From assembly GCA_031261175.1 (NCBI GenBank), contig JAISJW010000021.1, positions 62,001-126,000 of the forward strand: a DNA stretch of 64,000 bases, given 5' to 3'. The notes below the pieces were generated by a model. That model did no database searches. It worked only from the letters and a program-made list of their open reading frames with translations, and was not told the origin of the DNA. A program made the translations under genes and the position numbers. Below are positions 1-8,283 of the stretch, piece after piece. The stretch is from Lactobacillales bacterium. GTDB taxonomy: Bacteria; Bacillota; Bacilli; Lactobacillales; Streptococcaceae. Position 1 is the first letter of the stretch. Each line of letters begins with the position of its first letter.

Positions 1-32
1 AAAAGGGCAAGCGCCAATGCGCCGACCCTTTT
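1..32 (-). terminator. Rho-independent terminator of hup
   Basis: Read on the minus strand, a GC-rich stem (aaaagggtc-ggcgc against gcgc-t-gccctttt, 4-nt loop) lies just after the HU stop codon and ends in a short U run at the window edge. It is cut by the window start, so the full U tract is not visible. Confidence 0.7.
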
Positions 33-49
33 ACTAGCCAAATAATAAA

Positions 50-337
50 TTATTTGTTGACTGCGTCTTTAAGACCTTTACCAGCTTTGAAAGCAGGAGC
101 TTTAGAAGCAGCGATTTGGATTTTAGCACCTGTAGCAGGGTTGTGACCTTCACGAGCCGCACGATCGCGAACTTCGAAAGTACCGAAACCTAATACTTGA
201 ACTTTTCCACCAGCTACTAAAGTTTCTTCAACTGTTGAGAAAACAGTGGCAACTGCAGTAGCAGCATCCTTTTTAGTGATTCCAGCAGCTTCAGCAACTG
301 CAGCAACTAGATCAGCTTTAGATACAACTTTTGACAT
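50..337 (-). CDS. hup: DNA-binding protein HU
   Basis: This 95-residue protein is a histone-like, DNA-bending nucleoid protein of the HU/IHF family that works as a dimer. The sequence shows the family pattern: a helical N-terminus ([19 protein letters not shown]), the [18 protein letters not shown] arm region, and the C-terminal [14 protein letters not shown] signature. I chose the ATG at 337 rather than an in-frame ATG 15 nt upstream, because GGAGG sits 8-9 nt before it and actually overlaps the upstream ATG. Length matches the usual 90-95 residues. It is monocistronic, with its own terminator. Identification is very secure; paralogue number elsewhere in the genome cannot be judged. Confidence 0.97.
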   Translation of the reverse strand: MSKVVSKADLVAAVAEAAGITKKDAATAVATVFSTVEETLVAGGKVQVLGFGTFEVRDRAAREGHNPATGAKIQIAASKAPAFKAGKGLKDAVNK

Positions 338-390
338 TAATTTGTCCTCCATAATTTTGTGTTAGGGTACCTTACAAAAACTGCTTTGGC

Positions 391-419
391 CATAAAGTTT
401 TCTATTTTTTATTTATCAA
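391..419 (-). promoter_or_regulatory. Candidate hup promoter
   Basis: On the minus strand a TTGATA hexamer (414-419) is followed after 17 nt by TTTATG (391-396). The -10 is a poor match to TATAAT, so this is tentative. Confidence 0.4.
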
Positions 420-728
420 GGAAATCGCCGAGAGCCGTGTGGTGCACGGGACGAGAAGATTGACGATGAGAAATAAGGAATAGGAAATTTTAGGGTCAAA
501 CTGAGTTTTGGGAAGGTCCCGTTTATTTTGATTTCTCAAAACTTGAGTAAATAATAACTTAGAAACAAGCGAATGGCAAGTGTTTTTGTGAAAAAAGTTT
601 AAAATTTTGTTAAAATCGCCTATTTCAGGGCTTTCAGGGCGTTTTCCAGGCAATTCTCGGGACATTTCAGGGCGTTTTTGCGCCCTATTTAGCGTGCGCG
701 TTCGCACGGCCGATACTTTTTAAATGTA
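420..728. other. Non-coding stretch with degenerate hairpin repeats
   Basis: No convincing gene lies between the hup promoter and the nested palindrome at 729. The part at 600-700 carries repeated TTTCAGGGCGTTTT-like words, a small perfect hairpin (AGGGCG-loop-CGCCCT at about 667-684), and the 13-mer CGGGACATTTCAG (658-670), which recurs inside the hairpin at 38972. It therefore looks like a decayed member of the long-hairpin family. A minus-strand open frame here is made of these repeats, has no ribosome-binding site, and is not called. One GGCAAGT word is at 575-581. Confidence 0.5.
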
Positions 729-853
729 GCCCCAAAACGACAACTTTTTGAAATTCTGCCCTCTTTTTGTCACGAAAGGGCTAATATATATTTTATACTA
801 GCCCTTTCGTGACAAAATATGGGTGTTTTTTGAAAATCGTGTCGTTTCGGGGC
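729..853. repeat. Nested palindrome, copy 1
   Basis: About 125 bp. Outer arms (GCCCCAAAACGACA and its near complement at 840-853) enclose AT-rich internal-loop sequence. Inside that is a long inner stem around GTCACGAAAGGGCTA/TAGCCCTTTCGTGAC with a TATAAAATATA-type apical loop (minus-strand reading). It ends 5 bp before the stop codon of the membrane protein at 859. The inner arms are nearly identical to copy 5 at 46369. Same architecture as six other copies in the window. Confidence 0.85.
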
Positions 854-858
854 CACTT

Positions 859-2622
859 TTACTTTTTACGGGTAGTGAACCACCAGTAAATTGCGATGGC
901 TGCGGCTGAAACGATGCTAATTATGCGCGTTGCAAGTTGCAGGGTTGTACCGACGTATTTGACGGTAACAGTTCCACTTCCAGCTTTGACGTTAAGCGAA
1001 GCGAACCCTAATTTCTTGAGATCAAGCTTAGGTTGTCCACCTTTTGCTCCATCTTTATAGAAGGCTTCATAGCCTTTATACCAGATGTAAGGCGTCACGA
1101 TTTTCGAATCTTTTTTCGCTGTATAGTTGAAAGTGTAGTTGTTGTAAGTCACTTTTTGGCGGCTCAGTTTAGCGTCGCCACTTGCCACAGTGCCCTTCGC
1201 TCCGATTTCGAACTGCGGGTCGACCATGTAGGCGACGCGCGCCGTAACGCTGTCTTGGTATTTGTAGTCGTCGGTCACGGCGTTCAGGTATTCTTGGCCC
1301 CAACCGATCGAGCCGTTCGGGATTCCGCCCTGCCAAGGCAAGTCGTCGTCTTTTTCAAGTTGCACGATGTTGTCTATATAGTAGGCTTCGACATATTGAT
1401 GGTTGCCGGCGCTCATTGTGACGAATAATTGGATCACTGCGCAGGCTGCGAAAACGACGATGAGAATCATGTTTTCGATGATTGAGAAACCGAGGAATAA
1501 TAGGATCAGAATCGGCACCATTAGGACACGCGCCGGATATTGAATTGTGCCCAAAACTGTTTGTTCAACGAGTTTCCACGGGAATAAATTCGAGCCGAGA
1601 ACGCAGAAGACTAGCACGATGACGATGTTTTGCCAGTTCGCTTTGATTTTTACGAAGTATTTTTCGTAAGGGTTCAGGATGTCATTTCGTTTTGCTAAAT
1701 GGAAAATTGAGATGATCGCGAACGTTAGGAAAATCGCAAAGAACACAAGACCTGGCGCACCCCACGGACGCACGTCGCTACCGAAGCTAGAGCCAAGAAG
1801 CGAACCTTCACCAATCCAGCCGTTAGCGCGTTCGGCTACGCTGTTAAGTTCTTTCCAAGTGTCAACTTTGAGCGTTTGCGCGCCGTGTTGTTCGGCAAGC
1901 GGCACGATGAAACATAGGCTGACCGCTAACGTAAAGACAGTTGCTTTGACGAACGCTAGGATTTTCGCTACGTTTAATTTATTGATATTTAATAGAATTG
2001 CTAATGCGACATAAATTGCGCTGATAAACACGCTCAAAACGTGGGCGAACACTAGCGCGCTCATCCCTAGGAATAAAGGTTTCCAAGCGTTTTTCGTGTC
2101 TTCTGAGTTCAAGATTCTCTCAACTCCCAAGAAAACTAACGGGAAAAATAATCCCGCCAAATATTCACCGAGCGCGGCGCGTCCTAAGAAGTTCGTCAAG
2201 TGATTTCCGGCGACTAAGTAGCAGATTGCGAAGACTTGCCCGAAGTTCGAATCCGATAATTTTTTGAATACGTAATACGCGATATACAGCCCAAGCAAAT
2301 TCGCCAACGTGTAGAAAATCGCCATCGATGCCGTGAACGGCAAACCGATTACGCACAGAATTGCCGGGATGTAGATGAAGAAGTTGCTGTAGAATAATGG
2401 CGCGGCGTAGGCGTGACCTTTCGCCATTAGGAAATTGAGCGCCGGGAAGAAGTCGAGGTGTTTGATTGAGTCGGCGAGGCCCAGGACGCGGAATTCGTGG
2501 AAGAAGAGGTCGTCCCCTTGCAGCATTCCGCCGCCGGCGAACGCTAACCACGTTACGAATAGGCTGATTGCGACGAAGACGCCGAATGTGATCCATTGTT
2601 GTTTGCTGATTTTTTTAAGCAT
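859..2622 (-). CDS. Large polytopic membrane protein, PTPS-related/YfhO-like
   Basis: This is a 587-residue integral membrane protein. An N-terminal membrane segment is followed by an acidic GDDLFFHEFRV motif on the predicted outer face. About ten hydrophobic segments follow, then a ~150-residue non-membrane domain, and a final membrane segment with a TTRKK tail. This layout resembles the 6-pyruvoyl-tetrahydropterin-synthase-related membrane family and YfhO-type GT-C glycosyltransferase-like proteins, in which the acidic pair after the first helix is conserved. The substrate is unknown; a role in transferring a lipid-linked sugar to envelope polymers is inference. The start has GGAGTG 4 nt upstream. 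It overlaps the preceding gene by 8 nt, so it ends the metF transcription unit. Confidence 0.65.
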   Translation of the reverse strand: MLKKISKQQWITFGVFVAISLFVTWLAFAGGGMLQGDDLFFHEFRVLGLADSIKHLDFFPALNFLMAKGHAYAAPLFYSNFFIYIPAILCVIGLPFTASMAIFYTLANLLGLYIAYYVFKKLSDSNFGQVFAICYLVAGNHLTNFLGRAALGEYLAGLFFPLVFLGVERILNSEDTKNAWKPLFLGMSALVFAHVLSVFISAIYVALAILLNINKLNVAKILAFVKATVFTLAVSLCFIVPLAEQHGAQTLKVDTWKELNSVAERANGWIGEGSLLGSSFGSDVRPWGAPGLVFFAIFLTFAIISIFHLAKRNDILNPYEKYFVKIKANWQNIVIVLVFCVLGSNLFPWKLVEQTVLGTIQYPARVLMVPILILLFLGFSIIENMILIVVFAACAVIQLFVTMSAGNHQYVEAYYIDNIVQLEKDDDLPWQGGIPNGSIGWGQEYLNAVTDDYKYQDSVTARVAYMVDPQFEIGAKGTVASGDAKLSRQKVTYNNYTFNYTAKKDSKIVTPYIWYKGYEAFYKDGAKGGQPKLDLKKLGFASLNVKAGSGTVTVKYVGTTLQLATRIISIVSAAAIAIYWWFTTRKK

Positions 2623-3178
2623 TTTTCACTCCAATAATTGCTGTAATAGTTTTCTGCGGACTCATCAGGTGCGACGCGCTCAGGTGAATCCCGAACATTT
2701 TATCGACGTTCAGCGCGCGCACAAAATCGTCTTGAGTGGCAAGTGGCAAGTCGCCGTAGCCGATCGCAAAAGGAAATGTGTGGGCTGTGTATGAGGCCAT
2801 TTTTTCTTTGATTTTTTGTTCGTGCAACTGCTGCACGTAGTCGCTTGCGGTTGCATCTAAGATAAGTGATGATGCCATATCGATTTTAGCGAGTTTTTTT
2901 ATTTCTTGATCGACTTCAGCCCCAAGCGAGGTGCAAGTCAGGACGACTTTATCGTAATTTTCTAGGTGCTTTTTAATCGACTCGCCTGGAAGTTTTAGGT
3001 TTAATTCCGCGACTTCGTTGTTTTTGTATCCAGCCTCAACGGCTAAGAAATAATCCTTTGAGAGCTGCGCAATTTTTTTATGCGCTTGATTGATTTTTTC
3101 GATCATGGCTTCGTCGAGTTCGACTTGCCCCTTGTTTCCCCCGAGATAGCGGACGATGGACGCGATGCGCGGCTCCAT
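2615..3178 (-). CDS. Stand-alone B12-dependent methionine synthase activation domain protein
   Basis: These 187 residues resemble only the C-terminal reactivation domain of MetH, which binds S-adenosylmethionine and helps reductively methylate oxidised cobalamin. The cues are the IGYGDLPL motif and LMSPQKTITAIIG near the C-terminus, both typical of that domain, plus an AGYKNNEV-type N-terminal helix. No homocysteine or cobalamin-binding domains are attached, so the partner methyltransferase must be encoded elsewhere. The gene overlaps metF by one nucleotide (TAATG), which supports coupled translation and a joint role in methionine/folate metabolism. The family call is good. The exact reaction, and whether the organism uses B12, is inferred. 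Confidence 0.75.
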   Translation of the reverse strand: MEPRIASIVRYLGGNKGQVELDEAMIEKINQAHKKIAQLSKDYFLAVEAGYKNNEVAELNLKLPGESIKKHLENYDKVVLTCTSLGAEVDQEIKKLAKIDMASSLILDATASDYVQQLHEQKIKEKMASYTAHTFPFAIGYGDLPLATQDDFVRALNVDKMFGIHLSASHLMSPQKTITAIIGVKNA

Positions 3179-4044
3179 TACTTGCCACCTTTGAAATGGC
3201 GGAAGACGGTGTTGGCGATGTCGGCGTGGTTCATCGCGTAGAGGTGGATGCCGTCGACGCCGTTTGCGACCAAGTCCTCCATCTGGTGGATGGCGTATTC
3301 AAGGCTCGCTTTACGAAGATCCACGAGGTCATTTTCGTATTTCGAAATGATTTTGATCAAGTCACTTGGAAGTGATGCGCCGCACATGAAGATCATGCGC
3401 TCGACCTGCGCCTTGCTCATCATCGGCATAATGCCCGCCGAAATCGGCACAGTGATGCGCTCTTTATGCGCCCGTTCAAGCATATCGTAGAAAAAGCGAT
3501 TGTCGAAAAATAATTGTGAAATAAAATAATCCGCTCCGGCAATTTCTTTTTTGAGCATGTGCTCAATGTTTTCGTGCCCACCTGGCTGAGTCAAGTGCCC
3601 TTCGGGATAGCAGGCTGCGCCGATACTGAATTTATTTTTCGATTTAATTTCTTCGATTAAATCGCTCGCTAGATTATATTCGAGGATTTGACCGGGTTGC
3701 AAGTCGCCTCGAAGCGCAAGGATGTTTTCGATTCCGGCTGAGCCGATATCACTCAAAATCCCTTCGATTTCGTCACGTGTATTCGCCGCGCAAGTCAGAT
3801 GATGTAAGACCGGAAGCGCGATTTCTTTTTTTATTTGGGTTGCGACGTCAAGCGTCTTGTTGCGCGAGCCACTTGCCCCCGCTCCGTAAGTCACGCTGAT
3901 GAAGTCGGGTTTGTGCCCTTTCAGGCCCTTGACCATTTCGATCAGCGTTTCGTCGTCGCCGTCTTTTTTCGGCGGGAAGATTTCGAGGCTCATTACGTAG
4001 TCGCGCTCGGCGCGTTTTTGTTTGTATAATTCGTCAATTCTCAT
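3178..4044 (-). CDS. metF: 5,10-methylenetetrahydrofolate reductase
   Basis: This 288-residue TIM-barrel flavoprotein reduces 5,10-methylene-THF to 5-methyl-THF, the methyl donor for methionine synthesis. Family motifs are SLEIFPPK near the N-terminus (catalytic Glu), [22 protein letters not shown] and the folate/FAD-site stretch [11 protein letters not shown]. Length is normal for bacterial MetF. Its start lies inside the 3' end of miaA (11-nt overlap), and it is followed directly by the methionine-synthase activation protein. The small operon therefore links tRNA modification with C1 metabolism by position only. No riboswitch is visible upstream, as the gene is internal to the operon. Confidence 0.93.
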   Translation of the reverse strand: MRIDELYKQKRAERDYVMSLEIFPPKKDGDDETLIEMVKGLKGHKPDFISVTYGAGASGSRNKTLDVATQIKKEIALPVLHHLTCAANTRDEIEGILSDIGSAGIENILALRGDLQPGQILEYNLASDLIEEIKSKNKFSIGAACYPEGHLTQPGGHENIEHMLKKEIAGADYFISQLFFDNRFFYDMLERAHKERITVPISAGIMPMMSKAQVERMIFMCGASLPSDLIKIISKYENDLVDLRKASLEYAIHQMEDLVANGVDGIHLYAMNHADIANTVFRHFKGGK

Positions 4045-4750
4045 TCTTTAACCAACTTTGTATTTTTTCTTCGATTTCTGTCGTTTGTTGCGGTTCGAAC
4101 CACGCGACATCCATTCGGTTGCGAAACCACGTGAGTTGTCGTTTGGCGTAGCGGCGTGAGTTTTGCTTTAAGAGATCAGTCACGTCTTCAAGGGTTGCAT
4201 CACCTTCGATGTGCGGAAATAACTCCTTAAATCCGATGGCTTTTCCCGCGAGCGTGTTTTTATGACCGGTCATAAATTTAGCTTCGTCAAGCAGTCCTGT
4301 TTTGAGCATTAGGTCGACGCGCGCGTTAATCCGTTCGTAGATTTTTTCGCGGTCATCGGCTAGGCCGATGATTAAATAGTCATAATTTTCTTTGATGTTC
4401 TGCCCTTGTTCGAAGTCGTATTCTTCAAGGAGCGACTGGATATAAAGCCCTGTTCCGCCTGAAATTATCGGCAGTTTACCATCTGGAATATCCGAGATTA
4501 TTTTTTGCGCTCGCTCTTTAAATTCAGCCGCGCTATAATCTTCCTCGACCGATTTTATGTCGATTAAATGATGGCGTGCCTGCGCCTGTTCTTCTTCGGT
4601 CGGCTTAGCCGTGCCAATGCTGATTTCTTTATAAATCTGCATTGAATCTGCGTTGATTATTTCGCCATTGTAGCCGTTTGCGATTTTAATTGCCAAGGCG
4701 GTTTTTCCGCTCGCGGTCGGCCCCACGATTACTAAAACTTTTTTTCTCAT
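4034..4750 (-). CDS. miaA: tRNA dimethylallyltransferase, lacking the insertion domain
   Basis: MiaA transfers a dimethylallyl group to A37 of tRNAs reading UNN codons. The P-loop GPTASGKT, the [16 protein letters not shown] segment, the GGTGLYIQS motif and the C-terminal [15 protein letters not shown] block are all present. The protein is only 238 residues, against about 300-315 in Bacilli. The missing ~75 residues correspond precisely to the helical insertion domain that usually follows YIQSLL and contains a DP-A-IHPN-RR-IRALE block. Here [11 protein letters not shown] runs almost directly into the YDYLIIGL strand. No frameshift is apparent, so this looks like a compact natural form. The ATG at 4750 has no ribosome-binding site; a TATAAT lies 10 nt upstream. 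Confidence 0.9.
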   Translation of the reverse strand: MRKKVLVIVGPTASGKTALAIKIANGYNGEIINADSMQIYKEISIGTAKPTEEEQAQARHHLIDIKSVEEDYSAAEFKERAQKIISDIPDGKLPIISGGTGLYIQSLLEEYDFEQGQNIKENYDYLIIGLADDREKIYERINARVDLMLKTGLLDEAKFMTGHKNTLAGKAIGFKELFPHIEGDATLEDVTDLLKQNSRRYAKRQLTWFRNRMDVAWFEPQQTTEIEEKIQSWLKNEN

Positions 4751-4760
4751 AATTGGTAAT

Positions 4761-4766
4761 ATTATA
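4761..4766 (-). promoter_or_regulatory. -10 box of miaA, near-leaderless start
   Basis: On the minus strand TATAAT is followed by 10 nt and then the miaA ATG. This would leave a 5' leader of roughly 3-4 nt and no Shine-Dalgarno site. Confidence 0.55.
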
Positions 4767-4815
4767 CCAAAAAAAGCCCCTCATTATAAGGCTTTTCAAA
4801 AAAATATGAGCAAAC

Positions 4816-4943
4816 AGGCCCCAAATGACACGTTTTTTAGAATTTTGCCCTTATTTTGGCACAAAAGGGCCTGTTTACTTTTTAACTAGGCCCTTTTGTG
4901 CCAAAAATCGCCCATTTTTCGAAAAATCATGTCATTTGGGCCT
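4816..4943. repeat. Nested palindrome, copy 2
   Basis: About 128 bp between the miaA promoter and the GFA gene. Outer arms AGGCCCCAAATGACA and its near complement (ending at 4943) flank an inner stem built on GGCACAAAAGGGCC/GGCCCTTTTGTGCC. Its right end overlaps the TAG stop codon of the GFA gene (4942-4944). Architecture matches the other copies; the apical loop is the most divergent. Confidence 0.85.
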
Positions 4944-5310
4944 AAATTTTAAGCGAATAATAATCAGGTTTATCTTTCAAATAGACTTCGCGCACAATCT
5001 TGTATTCGGGACGTTGCTCAGGAAATAATTCGGCATTAAACGAGTAGCAATGACTCTCGTTCAGCTCCCAAAACAGGATCGTGCCACAATTCGAACAGAA
5101 GCCGCGAGTCGCTTTCTCGCTACTCTTAAATCGGCTGATGAATTCTTCTCCCTCGAAAGTGAAGGTTTCTTCGCCACCCGAATGAACGATGAAGAACGGG
5201 CTGCTCGTCTGTTTGCGACATTGATTGCAATGACACGCCCAAACGTTAGTGTGTTTCTCATTCATTTTGACCGTAACTTTTCCGCATAGACAACTGCCAT
5301 TCACACTCAT
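4942..5310 (-). CDS. GFA/CENP-V domain zinc protein
   Basis: A 122-residue protein of the glutathione-dependent formaldehyde-activating (GFA) fold. It has three cysteine motifs typical of the family: CLCG near the N-terminus, CHCNQC about 20 residues later, and CSNCG in the middle, followed by FWELN. These bind zinc. Some members act on S-hydroxymethyl glutathione, but most have no known reaction, so no substrate is assigned. GGAG lies 8-9 nt before the start. It has an independent position between two repeats and rqcH. The stop codon is contributed by the adjoining nested palindrome. Confidence 0.85.
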   Translation of the reverse strand: MSVNGSCLCGKVTVKMNEKHTNVWACHCNQCRKQTSSPFFIVHSGGEETFTFEGEEFISRFKSSEKATRGFCSNCGTILFWELNESHCYSFNAELFPEQRPEYKIVREVYLKDKPDYYSLKI

Positions 5311-5384
5311 TTTTGCTGCTCCATTTCTTTTCTAAATTTTTTATTAATTAAAATCTCAGATTTCCATTCGCTTTTTTCGCCGAA

Positions 5385-7043
5385 TCATTCGCTATACTCC
5401 CATTTATCAGGTTCGACCGGAGTGACATACGAATTTTCTTGACCTGTATAGATAACGTAACCCGGTTTTGAACCGTTAGGTTTTTTGATGTTTTTAACTT
5501 GAACGTAGTCGACGGGTACGTTCGCGCTGGTGCGGAACTTCGAATAATACGCCGCCGCATTCAGGGCAAATCCGCGCGTTTCCTCGCTCGGATTTTCGTC
5601 CTCGATGATGACGTGACTGCCCGGAATATCTTTGGCGTGGTACCACCACCAATTTTTCTTAGCTTTTTTCATCGTCAACTCATCGTTTTGCAAATTATTT
5701 TTACCAACCACAACTCGCGTTCCGTCCGGCGCGCTCAATACGCGCGGTTTAGATTTCAAAGAATTTTTGCGGTTATGAGATTTGCGTGCCTTAACGTAGC
5801 CTGTCGCAACTAATTCTTCGCGGATGTCTTCAACTTCGTCAACGCCCGCGATTTCAAGTTCGCTCAACACGCTATATAAATAGGCGTTTTCGCTGCGTGT
5901 TTCAGCCAGTTGCTCCTGAACAATCTTCACGCCATTTTTTAATTTCTGATATTTTTTGAAATATTTTTGAGCGTTTTGATTTGCGTTCAAAGCGATATCA
6001 AGCTCGACCTTAAGCATCCGATTTTCATCGTAATAATTTTCCAACATCACGACGTCAATCCCGCGCTCAACCGTGTGCGCATACGTTGTCAAAAGTTCGC
6101 CTTTAACGCGTAAAATCTCGGCTTCATCAGCCTGCTTTAAAGTATCTTCAAGCTTACCGATTTTCTTATCGTTTTTCTTCAGCTCGTTTTGAATCTTCTG
6201 AATTAAATCGCCCGCAATCTGTTTCAGACGATCCCCACTCGATTTCTCTTTATAAAAAGCATCGAGCAGCTCACTAAAAGTCGCAAATGTCTTCTCGACC
6301 TCATACCCTACAAACGGAAGTGGCGTCAATCGACCGTTATACAACGCCAAAACAGCATAATCGTGCGTATCGATATCCTTAAAGAACGACAAAAACGTAG
6401 CAACTTTATTCTTCAAATCGGCATCAATTCGTCTGAACAATTCTTCACGCGTATCGCGCCCTAAACCTTCAAATTCACTAGCCGAATTCAAGGCTTTCAT
6501 TGCCCCAAGCTCATCTAACGAAAAAGGATTCAACGCGCCTTCGCGCCGTGGCGCCTCGATATAAGTGCTCCCCGGCAGCAAAGTCCGATACGAATTCTGT
6601 GAAAATCCGACGTGCTTAATCACCTCGAGAATTTTCGAATCTTCCTCGCGCACTAAAATAATATTCGAGTGCCGACCCATCATCTCAATCACGAGTTTTA
6701 CCGGGTTCAAATCGCCCAACTCATTACGTTTCGAAAAAGTGATTTCGACGATTCGGTCGTTGCCGACTTGCCTAAAGCCCTGGATAATTGCGCCGTCGAG
6801 GTGTTTTCGCAGCGTCATTAAAAAGACGCTCGGCTCCGCGACCGGAAAAGCGTCTTGCGTGATATTGAAGCGAGCGAACAGCGGGTGCGCGCTCAGCAGG
6901 AGTTTGTGGTTGACGCGGTTGTTGCGCACTTGCAACACGACCTCTTCGGAGTACGGATGGTGGATTTTCGAGACTTTCCCCCCGACCAAAAAGCCCGCCA
7001 TTTCCTGCGTCAATTTGTGGATAAAAACGCCGTCGATACTCAT
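5385..7043 (-). CDS. rqcH: Ribosome quality control protein RqcH (NFACT family)
   Basis: This 552-residue protein recognises stalled 50S-peptidyl-tRNA complexes and recruits tRNA-Ala to add C-terminal alanine tails that mark the nascent chain for degradation. It has the NFACT-N domain (start MSIDGVFIHKL, FLMTLRKHLDGA) and the diagnostic Asp-Arg pair in GNDRIVEITF (D96-R97), required for tailing in characterised homologues. A long coiled-coil middle follows (about 260-400), then the NFACT-R domain (GRNN-like VVVGKNNLQND and the tryptophan-rich KKNWWWYHAKDIPGSHV). Older annotations call this family fibronectin-binding protein. It overlaps by one nucleotide the small acidic gene upstream and forms an operon with it and the CDF exporter. 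Confidence 0.93.
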   Translation of the reverse strand: MSIDGVFIHKLTQEMAGFLVGGKVSKIHHPYSEEVVLQVRNNRVNHKLLLSAHPLFARFNITQDAFPVAEPSVFLMTLRKHLDGAIIQGFRQVGNDRIVEITFSKRNELGDLNPVKLVIEMMGRHSNIILVREEDSKILEVIKHVGFSQNSYRTLLPGSTYIEAPRREGALNPFSLDELGAMKALNSASEFEGLGRDTREELFRRIDADLKNKVATFLSFFKDIDTHDYAVLALYNGRLTPLPFVGYEVEKTFATFSELLDAFYKEKSSGDRLKQIAGDLIQKIQNELKKNDKKIGKLEDTLKQADEAEILRVKGELLTTYAHTVERGIDVVMLENYYDENRMLKVELDIALNANQNAQKYFKKYQKLKNGVKIVQEQLAETRSENAYLYSVLSELEIAGVDEVEDIREELVATGYVKARKSHNRKNSLKSKPRVLSAPDGTRVVVGKNNLQNDELTMKKAKKNWWWYHAKDIPGSHVIIEDENPSEETRGFALNAAAYYSKFRTSANVPVDYVQVKNIKKPNGSKPGYVIYTGQENSYVTPVEPDKWEYSE

Positions 7044-7225
7044 TATTTGATTACTTTATGCGAATCTTTGTGCTCGAATTTCGGTAGAAGCGTCTCAACG
7101 TCTTCCTTGTCCTCCGTGATTTCCAAAACCACTTCGTCTACCTCGATTTCCTTCGCATCCGGATCGAACGCAAAACTCTCGAACAACTTGTCCAAATCGT
7201 CACTTTGCTGCCATTTCATTCCCAT
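7043..7225 (-). CDS. Small acidic protein, function unknown
   Basis: A 60-residue, strongly acidic protein (start MGMKWQQSDDLDKLFESFAF, then EIEVDEVVLEITEDKED), with no membrane segment, cysteine or recognised motif. It is supported as a gene by a GGAGG 9-10 nt before the ATG, a tight fit between the CDF gene (5 nt) and rqcH (1-nt overlap), and coding in the operon direction. I do not recognise the family. Its translational coupling to rqcH makes a role near ribosome rescue conceivable, but that is speculation. Confidence 0.7.
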   Translation of the reverse strand: MGMKWQQSDDLDKLFESFAFDPDAKEIEVDEVVLEITEDKEDVETLLPKFEHKDSHKVIK

Positions 7226-7230
7226 TTTCT

Positions 7231-8109
7231 CTATCCTCCATAAGGTTCCACGTGGACGTCCACGTCAAAAATATTTTTATCAACCGCCGCCAGGCGATTT
7301 TCAATCACTTCCGTAATATCGTGCCCCTCTTTGACCGTCAGATCCGGATCGACCAGAATCTTAATATCCAGAGCGATATTCGCGCCGTAACTCCGGCCGC
7401 GAATTTGGGCAATTGCCCGCACGCCCTCGACCTCGCTGACAAGCTGCTCGTATCGCTCGACATCTTCCATCTCGAAGCCGTCGCTCAGGTTGAACGCCGC
7501 TTCACGGAAAATGTCGTAGGCTGTATAGATGATGAGCGCGCCGACCGCTAAGGCAGCGAGCGCATCGAGAATTGGCCAGCCTTTTGTCGCGAAGAAGATG
7601 GCGACGACGGCGCCGACCGAAACGAACACATCGCTTAGGTTATCTTTCGCAGCTGCCATCAAGGCTTGCGAGTTTGTTTCTTTTGCGAGGCGGTAATTGT
7701 AGATGTATACGCCGAGCATTACCGCAGCCGAAGCTAGCCCCGCTGCGATTGCTATCATGTCGGGTTGCTGGATTTCGTGGTTCATCATGCGTTTGATGAC
7801 GTCGAATATTACCTGCAGGCCGACCATGAACATGATGAAGCTGGTCACCATCGAAGCGATTGTTTCCATTTTCCAATGACCGAACGCGTGGTTTTTGTCA
7901 GCAGGACGGGCTGCAAGCCAAAGGCCAACCAGGACTGCGATGCTGCCGAACACGTCGGTGACGTTATTGATACCATCGGCGAACAACGCTTCAGAATGCG
8001 CAAAATGTGCGACAACTACTTTGAGAGTCGACACCAAAATATAAGCGACAATACTAACAATAGCGCCACGTCTAGCTTTTTTTAGTGATTCTATTCTCTC
8101 GTCAGCCAT
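7231..8109 (-). CDS. Cation diffusion facilitator metal exporter
   Basis: A 292-residue CDF protein, a proton-coupled exporter of divalent metals such as Zn2+, Mn2+ or Fe2+. Six membrane segments are visible in the first ~200 residues. The metal-site patterns ADGINNVTD (second helix) and HAFGHWKMETIASM (between helices 2 and 3) match the family, as does a C-terminal cytoplasmic ferredoxin-like domain ending in VDVHVEPYGG with conserved histidines. Length is typical. The ion cannot be decided by eye; the DxxxD-type helix 2 fits Mn/Zn/Fe members. First gene of the operon with the acidic protein and rqcH; AAGGA precedes the start. Confidence 0.9.
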   Translation of the reverse strand: MADERIESLKKARRGAIVSIVAYILVSTLKVVVAHFAHSEALFADGINNVTDVFGSIAVLVGLWLAARPADKNHAFGHWKMETIASMVTSFIMFMVGLQVIFDVIKRMMNHEIQQPDMIAIAAGLASAAVMLGVYIYNYRLAKETNSQALMAAAKDNLSDVFVSVGAVVAIFFATKGWPILDALAALAVGALIIYTAYDIFREAAFNLSDGFEMEDVERYEQLVSEVEGVRAIAQIRGRSYGANIALDIKILVDPDLTVKEGHDITEVIENRLAAVDKNIFDVDVHVEPYGG

Positions 8110-8156
8110 ATTTTTACGTTCCTTACTTTTTTGATTTTATAATTATATCACACACC

Positions 8157-8283
8157 GACTCCAAATGACCACAAATTTCCGTTTTTAGCCCTGATTTGGA
8201 CGGTTAGAGTACATGTAAAATCTATATGTACTCAAACTGTCCAAATAAGGGTCGTTTTTAGAAAAAAATGGTCATTCCGAGTC
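8157..8283. repeat. Nested palindrome, copy 3
   Basis: About 127 bp. Outer arms GACTCCAAATGACCA and near complement; inner stem built on TTTGGAC...GAGTACATGT/ATATGTACTCAAACTGTCCAAA. The right outer arm encodes the last three residues and stop of prmC (D-S-E-stop at 8272-8283). Compared with copies 6 and 7, the apical loop is in the opposite orientation: AAAATCTA reads on the plus strand. Confidence 0.85.

Noticed and set aside
432..450. CCGTG-TGGT-GCACGG hairpin reminiscent of group II intron domain V
   Set aside because: No maturase or other intron domains are present; the resemblance is limited to a few bases.
402..707. 101-codon minus-strand open frame upstream of hup
   Set aside because: It is built from the TTTCAGGGCG-type repeats and non-coding sequence, has no ribosome-binding site and resembles no protein.
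1033..1428. Plus-strand open frame opposite the large membrane protein
   Set aside because: It is the antisense shadow of a well-supported membrane protein, with no ribosome-binding site. The same applies to the many other frames opposite real genes.
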